From assembly GCF_040215725.1 (NCBI RefSeq), contig NZ_CP157971.1, forward strand, positions 144,377 through 208,376: a DNA stretch of 64,000 bases. The letters are read 5' to 3'. The position numbers and the translations under genes were made by a program. A model generated the notes under the pieces. That model saw nothing but the letters and a program-made list of their open reading frames with translations. It did no database searches and was not told where the DNA came from. This document shows, one piece after another, positions 60,522 through 64,000 of the stretch (positions are counted from its first letter, which is position 1; every line of letters starts with the position of its first letter). This DNA is from Rhizobium sp. ZPR4 (GTDB lineage Bacteria; Pseudomonadota; Alphaproteobacteria; Rhizobiales; Rhizobiaceae).

Positions 60522-60868
60522 TCGACCTCGACATGCGGTCGCCAGCGGCGGATGATTTCAACAATCTCCGGCTTGTAGGCATCCGGATAGGAGAGCGTCT
60601 CCTCGCGGGCGATATAGGTGAAGACGGTGATCATGTCCTCGCAGATTTCTGGATCGAGATCGGCGAGGTCGGTGAGGTCGAAACCGCCATGCACGTCGGC
60701 ATTCCACCAGGCGAGCAGGAAATTGGCGACGCGCCGGCTTTGCCCGGTATCGCGGTGCGCGACGTTGAGCAGCTTTTCGAGGGCGAAACGGACGCGATCT
60801 TCCATGCAGAAAAGGCCTTTGCAGAGCGTGGTTTGGTCCAGATTCGGCGGATTCGCGGCCTGTGTCAA
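60518..60868 (-). CDS. DUF7673-like protein
   Basis: A 116-residue protein with the conserved core AHRDTGQSRRVANFLLAWWNA and GGFDLTDL, ending in WRP. I recall this pattern from DUF7673 proteins of rhizobial plasmids; no role is known. It precedes and overlaps the recombinase gene, so the two form one unit behind the palindrome at 60872-60900. Confidence 0.72.
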   Translation of the reverse strand: MTQAANPPNLDQTTLCKGLFCMEDRVRFALEKLLNVAHRDTGQSRRVANFLLAWWNADVHGGFDLTDLADLDPEICEDMITVFTYIAREETLSYPDAYKPEIVEIIRRWRPHVEVD

Positions 60869-60871
60869 TCT

Positions 60872-60900
60872 ACCATCGATAAGGGGTACTTATCGATGGT
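60872..60900. promoter_or_regulatory. Perfect 12-base inverted repeat, candidate operator
   Basis: ACCATCGATAAG and CTTATCGATGGT separated by GGGTA, in the divergent region between DUF7673/recombinase and the DUF1612/HTH gene. No T-run follows, so an operator is more likely than a terminator. Confidence 0.7.
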
Positions 60901-60985
60901 TAAAATCTCCACTGCCACTCGTGCCATATGACGAACCACAATATTCCGATAGAGTTCCTTTAGAAAATCGTTTACCATAAAATCA

Positions 60986-62116
60986 ATGGCTTACGATCTT
61001 TCGAAAATCAGCATATCAGCCCTGATGCGGCCGGCGTTCGACGCCGGCATCGCCCTGACCCGCCTCGACGAGCGCATCGCCCGCTCGCCGGTCGGCGCCG
61101 GCTTCCTCGAGCGGCAGAATTTCGCCGATGCCTGCGCCTCGCTGTGGATCGACGGCGAACTGGTGCATCTCGAAGACCTCGTTCTTCACGACGCCACCCG
61201 CGACATCCGCGCCCCCACCCACGAACTCACCATCGCCCGCGACGTGTTACGGACGCGCCGACGAACCTCAGGACAGTCGCCCGACTGGGCTCTGTCCGCA
61301 GAGGGTATCCGGACTTTGCGACAAACCTCGGACATTACGTCGGCCGGCGCGGGCGAGGTGGAGATAGCCGACGTCATTCGGCGCGCGGACGCGTCGGATC
61401 CGGAGGTGGAGGGGGACGATGGTGATGATCCGGAAAACCTCCCGGGTGTCGACTACGCCGCGATCGATGCGGTGCTCGCCCGCTCGGAGGCAGCGATCGA
61501 GAACGCGGCTAGGCCCGGCCGCGCCGGCGCCGCGGAAAGAGATCCGCTGGTTTATGATCTCGACTGGGACGAGGACGCACGGCTCGACGAATGGCGCGGC
61601 GTCCTGCGGCAGGCTCAAGGCTTGCCAGCGGTGCTGCAGGCGATCATCGCCCTCGATGCCTGGAACGAGCTGTCCGTGCTGCAGCATGCGCCTTGGCTCG
61701 GCCGGCTGCTGGCCGCGTCGATCCTGCGCCAGGCGGGCATCACGTCAGGTGCCCATTTGGCGGCGATCAATCTCGGCCTGAAAACCATTTCAGTCGATCG
61801 GCGCCGTCATCGCGATCGCGAGACGCGGCTGCTCGCTGTCGCCCACGGTCTTTTGGCAAGCGCCGAGATCGGCATGAAGGAACATGACCGGCTGGCGCTG
61901 GCTCGACAGATGATGGAGCGCAAATTGGCGGGAAGACGAACGTCTTCGAAATTGCCGGAGCTGGTCGAGCTGGTGATGGCGAAACCACTCGTGTCGGCCG
62001 GGATGGTGGCGAAAACGCTCGACGTCACGCCGCAGGCGGCGCGGCGGATCGTCTTGGAGCTCGGCCTCCGAGAGATGACGGGGAGGGGGAGGTTTCGGGC
62101 ATGGGGGATTATGTAG
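60986..62116 (+). CDS. DUF1612/HTH protein (RHE_PE00001 family)
   Basis: A 376-residue protein. N-terminal [20 protein letters not shown] and the segment [20 protein letters not shown] are typical of the RHE_PE00001 family found on rhizobial plasmids. The C-terminal 60 residues form a helix-turn-helix ([22 protein letters not shown]). The central [15 protein letters not shown] block is conserved. It is divergent from the recombinase unit and may bind the palindrome at 60872-60900. Role unknown. Confidence 0.82.
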   Translation: MAYDLSKISISALMRPAFDAGIALTRLDERIARSPVGAGFLERQNFADACASLWIDGELVHLEDLVLHDATRDIRAPTHELTIARDVLRTRRRTSGQSPDWALSAEGIRTLRQTSDITSAGAGEVEIADVIRRADASDPEVEGDDGDDPENLPGVDYAAIDAVLARSEAAIENAARPGRAGAAERDPLVYDLDWDEDARLDEWRGVLRQAQGLPAVLQAIIALDAWNELSVLQHAPWLGRLLAASILRQAGITSGAHLAAINLGLKTISVDRRRHRDRETRLLAVAHGLLASAEIGMKEHDRLALARQMMERKLAGRRTSSKLPELVELVMAKPLVSAGMVAKTLDVTPQAARRIVLELGLREMTGRGRFRAWGIM

Positions 62117-62161
62117 GAGGTTAGTATATCCAAGCGCTCTAACTTCGCTTTCGGCCGGTGT

Positions 62162-63058
62162 TCAGATTTTCTGGGCAGCGAAGAAATCGCGAAACCTCTT
62201 CGCAGACTGAGGTGTCGCTGCTGACATGTTCCACAACAGTCGCTGGGTCAACAGGTTGAAGGGTTGCGCTTCGTTCAGAAGGACAGTCGCAGCCGATGTT
62301 GAGATAAGGAATCCATCGCACTTTTTATCGACTATTGCCTTATCGAAGACGCTGCGATTACGCTCTTTGAAGGCTAAGTTGAAGCTGTTGAGGAAGTCCG
62401 AGGCACCTTCACGATCCCGGTCGAATATCACGTGTCCCGCAGGAACCAAGTCATCAAGGTTAAGTGCGATAATACCGTGATTTTGAAATTTCCGGAGTTG
62501 CTTTCCGGCTTTTCTAACTTGGCTCTGAACACCGGGCTCAGACCAGATTTTCTTGCAAGCTACCGGATAATCTCCCGCACCGTAATTAACAAGGATGTCT
62601 GGTTCTGCTGACCAGCTCCTGAGCCCAGCTTTTCGAAAATCGGCGAGAAGACATATCTCCCAAAGTGCATCTTTCCCTTGTGAGAGGGTGCGGTCGTCTG
62701 GCTGCATAACGCTACCAGCTATCCGCTTGAGAGCTTCTTGAATTCCCGGCTCATCAGATAAGTCAGTAATCGCGTCGGCAAGCTTGTTCACATGCGCCGC
62801 TTCCAAAAGAACTTTCGGCCCAACTTCTCTCTGCTCATCCCAAGCCTGACTAAGTATATCAGCTTGCTTCAGAAATCTTTCTAGAGCGCTTCCAGTACCT
62901 ATTTTAACGCCACGTGTTGCAAAAATTTCCTTGACGAATTGGGCCTTCGACGCCACTTGCCGGTAGGTATCGGTCCAAACGTCGCTCAGAAATTTTTTGC
63001 CGTTCTCTCGTCCGATATCTTGCATGGTCACCCTGAAGTCCGCGAAGGCTGCCGGCAC
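62162..63058 (-). CDS. PD-(D/E)xK-like partner of the helicase, possible frameshift at the start
   Basis: A 298-residue protein if it starts at GTG 63058. The segment EPDILVNYG then VACKK resembles a PD-(D/E)xK core, but the usual glutamate before x-K is alanine. An ATG at 63118, 23 bases after the helicase stop, opens a coding-like stretch (MNKSQSLAKQLRAFDNEIG) that runs into a stop; a one-base shift near 63060 would join it to the main frame. So the gene may be recently frameshifted. It pairs with the helicase gene as a possible defence or repair unit. No family name is certain. Confidence 0.5.
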   Translation of the reverse strand: MPAAFADFRVTMQDIGRENGKKFLSDVWTDTYRQVASKAQFVKEIFATRGVKIGTGSALERFLKQADILSQAWDEQREVGPKVLLEAAHVNKLADAITDLSDEPGIQEALKRIAGSVMQPDDRTLSQGKDALWEICLLADFRKAGLRSWSAEPDILVNYGAGDYPVACKKIWSEPGVQSQVRKAGKQLRKFQNHGIIALNLDDLVPAGHVIFDRDREGASDFLNSFNLAFKERNRSVFDKAIVDKKCDGFLISTSAATVLLNEAQPFNLLTQRLLWNMSAATPQSAKRFRDFFAAQKI

Positions 63059-63140
63059 CAGCCGATTTCGTTGTCAAACGCACGAAGCTGTTTTGCAAGA
63101 GATTGAGATTTGTTCATGGTCTCATTCAAAAGATCGTCCC

Positions 63141-64000
63141 TCAGGTAGGAAAAATTCTTTCGCACGCTGCCCTGTCACCACAGATGTAAAGAAGTGACTT
63201 CGCGCGAGACATACCGACATAAAGTGTTTCGCGATCCTTTATGGTATCGCTCTCGTCGAGAGCCCAGAGAATAATTACAGGCCTTTCGAGTCCTTTGAAC
63301 TTGGCGACCGTGTCGACCGTGATTGAGCCAAGACCGTAAGCTTCCAATCGGCCCCACTTTGCGCTCGCCGGTAGTGGATAGGCCGACAATGCCTGCTCGC
63401 TCTCTTCCCGCTTTCGGGAATCGCAGAGAAGCACCGCAATCTCTTGCGGTTTAATCTTCTCTTCAATGATAAGACGCGTGATAAGTGCGCAAATTGCCTG
63501 GGCTTGTTTGCCTACGCCCGTTGCTGTCAGCAACTCGACATCCACGCCTGTGATGGCGGGCGCTTCCATGATTGCGCCTCTGTAGTATCGGTATGCCGCA
63601 TCATGAATGCGGTTTGTATTGCGGCAATTTTTGTCTAGGAGCATCGGTTCGCCTGCAATGGGTATTGCTGCCGATCGTCCATAGATGTCTTGGTTTTCGT
63701 CTAAGAACACGTAGAGAAGAGCTTTCTCGTGGTCCGACAGAAGAAGCTCGATGGGCATCCAGAATTCATCGCCAAAATCCTGCGCCTCGTCGACAATTAT
63801 GGCATCGTAGGCGGGGCCGAAAAGATCGATGGCGTATGCGAGTGCAATTGGCTGATCCTGGTCAAATTCGTTTCCCCCGGGATAGTCCCGTCGCGCTTCT
63901 GCGATGAGATCGCGGCCGAGTTCGCTTTTGGCCCTATCAATCCAACGGCGGCAAAGCTGATGGAAAGTTGCGACCTCAAGGTTTTCAATGCCGACGCATT
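63141..64000 (-). CDS. UvrD/Rep-type helicase, 5' part outside window
   Basis: The visible 285 codons cover the second half of a superfamily-1 helicase. The DEAQDFGDEFW box (motif II), then FLDENQDIYG (motif III), NCRNTNRIHD (motif IV), TVAKFKGLERPVII (motif V) and TLYVGMSRAK (motif VI) are all present. The N-terminal Walker A lies beyond position 64000. It is followed by the PD-(D/E)xK-like gene. Proteins of this stand-alone type are often parts of phage-defence or plasmid-competition systems. Confidence 0.85.
   Translation of the reverse strand, partial: CVGIENLEVATFHQLCRRWIDRAKSELGRDLIAEARRDYPGGNEFDQDQPIALAYAIDLFGPAYDAIIVDEAQDFGDEFWMPIELLLSDHEKALLYVFLDENQDIYGRSAAIPIAGEPMLLDKNCRNTNRIHDAAYRYYRGAIMEAPAITGVDVELLTATGVGKQAQAICALITRLIIEEKIKPQEIAVLLCDSRKREESEQALSAYPLPASAKWGRLEAYGLGSITVDTVAKFKGLERPVIILWALDESDTIKDRETLYVGMSRAKSLLYICGDRAACERIFPT

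Overview
This window looks like part of a large conjugative plasmid of a Rhizobiales/Rhizobiaceae bacterium (Rhizobium, Sinorhizobium, Agrobacterium or relatives). The evidence is a repABC replication/partition operon with an antisense RNA between repB and repC, a VirB/VirD4-type secretion operon, a VirD2-like relaxase with VirC1/VirC2-like neighbours, a LuxR/LuxI pair, a rhizobial REP-like palindrome, and a block of genes typical of rhizobial plasmids (DUF932, DUF736, DUF2493, DUF6117, strawberry-notch helicase, large ParB-like protein).

Layout. 1-5.3 kb: metabolic cargo (thymidine phosphorylase cut by the left edge, a GntR regulator, aldehyde dehydrogenase, a 3-hydroxyisobutyrate-dehydrogenase-like reductase) and a broken chemotaxis receptor. 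5.4-7.7 kb: LuxR regulator, acyl-homoserine-lactone synthase and a degenerate HAD protein. 7.7-11.7 kb (minus): ParA, ribbon-helix-helix protein, accessory protein and relaxase. 11.8-15.0 kb (plus): six exported or membrane proteins, including three tandem degenerate nuclease-fold proteins. 15.1-17.8 kb: an XRE regulator and flanking genes. 17.9-32.2 kb (minus): the full VirB1-VirB11 plus VirD4 operon. 32.4-33.6 kb: a lipoprotein and an unknown protein. 34.1-35.1 kb: non-coding DNA dense with inverted repeats and holding a P-type nic-like sequence, proposed here as oriT. 35.2-50.8 kb: mostly minus-strand genes that would form the leading region if that nic is real. 51.1-52.8 kb: a RES toxin-antitoxin pair. 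53.1-56.8 kb: repABC. 57.3-60.9 kb: two broken genes and a tyrosine recombinase. 61-64 kb: a DUF1612/HTH protein and a helicase/nuclease-like pair cut by the right edge.

How the parts work together. A 16-bp palindromic element, consensus close to TTATACTGCRGTATAA, occurs at five places: between the relaxase operon and the exported-protein operon, between the XRE gene and the next plus-strand gene, twice ahead of the virB operon, and ahead of the 33.6-32.4 kb operon. In at least two sites it overlaps a TATAAT box. This points to one regulon for the whole transfer machinery, with the XRE protein at 15.1-15.4 kb the obvious candidate regulator. If nicking occurs at the CCTATCCTG site, the 35-51 kb block enters the recipient first and the secretion genes last. 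Nearly all genes of that block lie on the strand whose mRNA is templated by the transferred strand, and several carry structured leaders.
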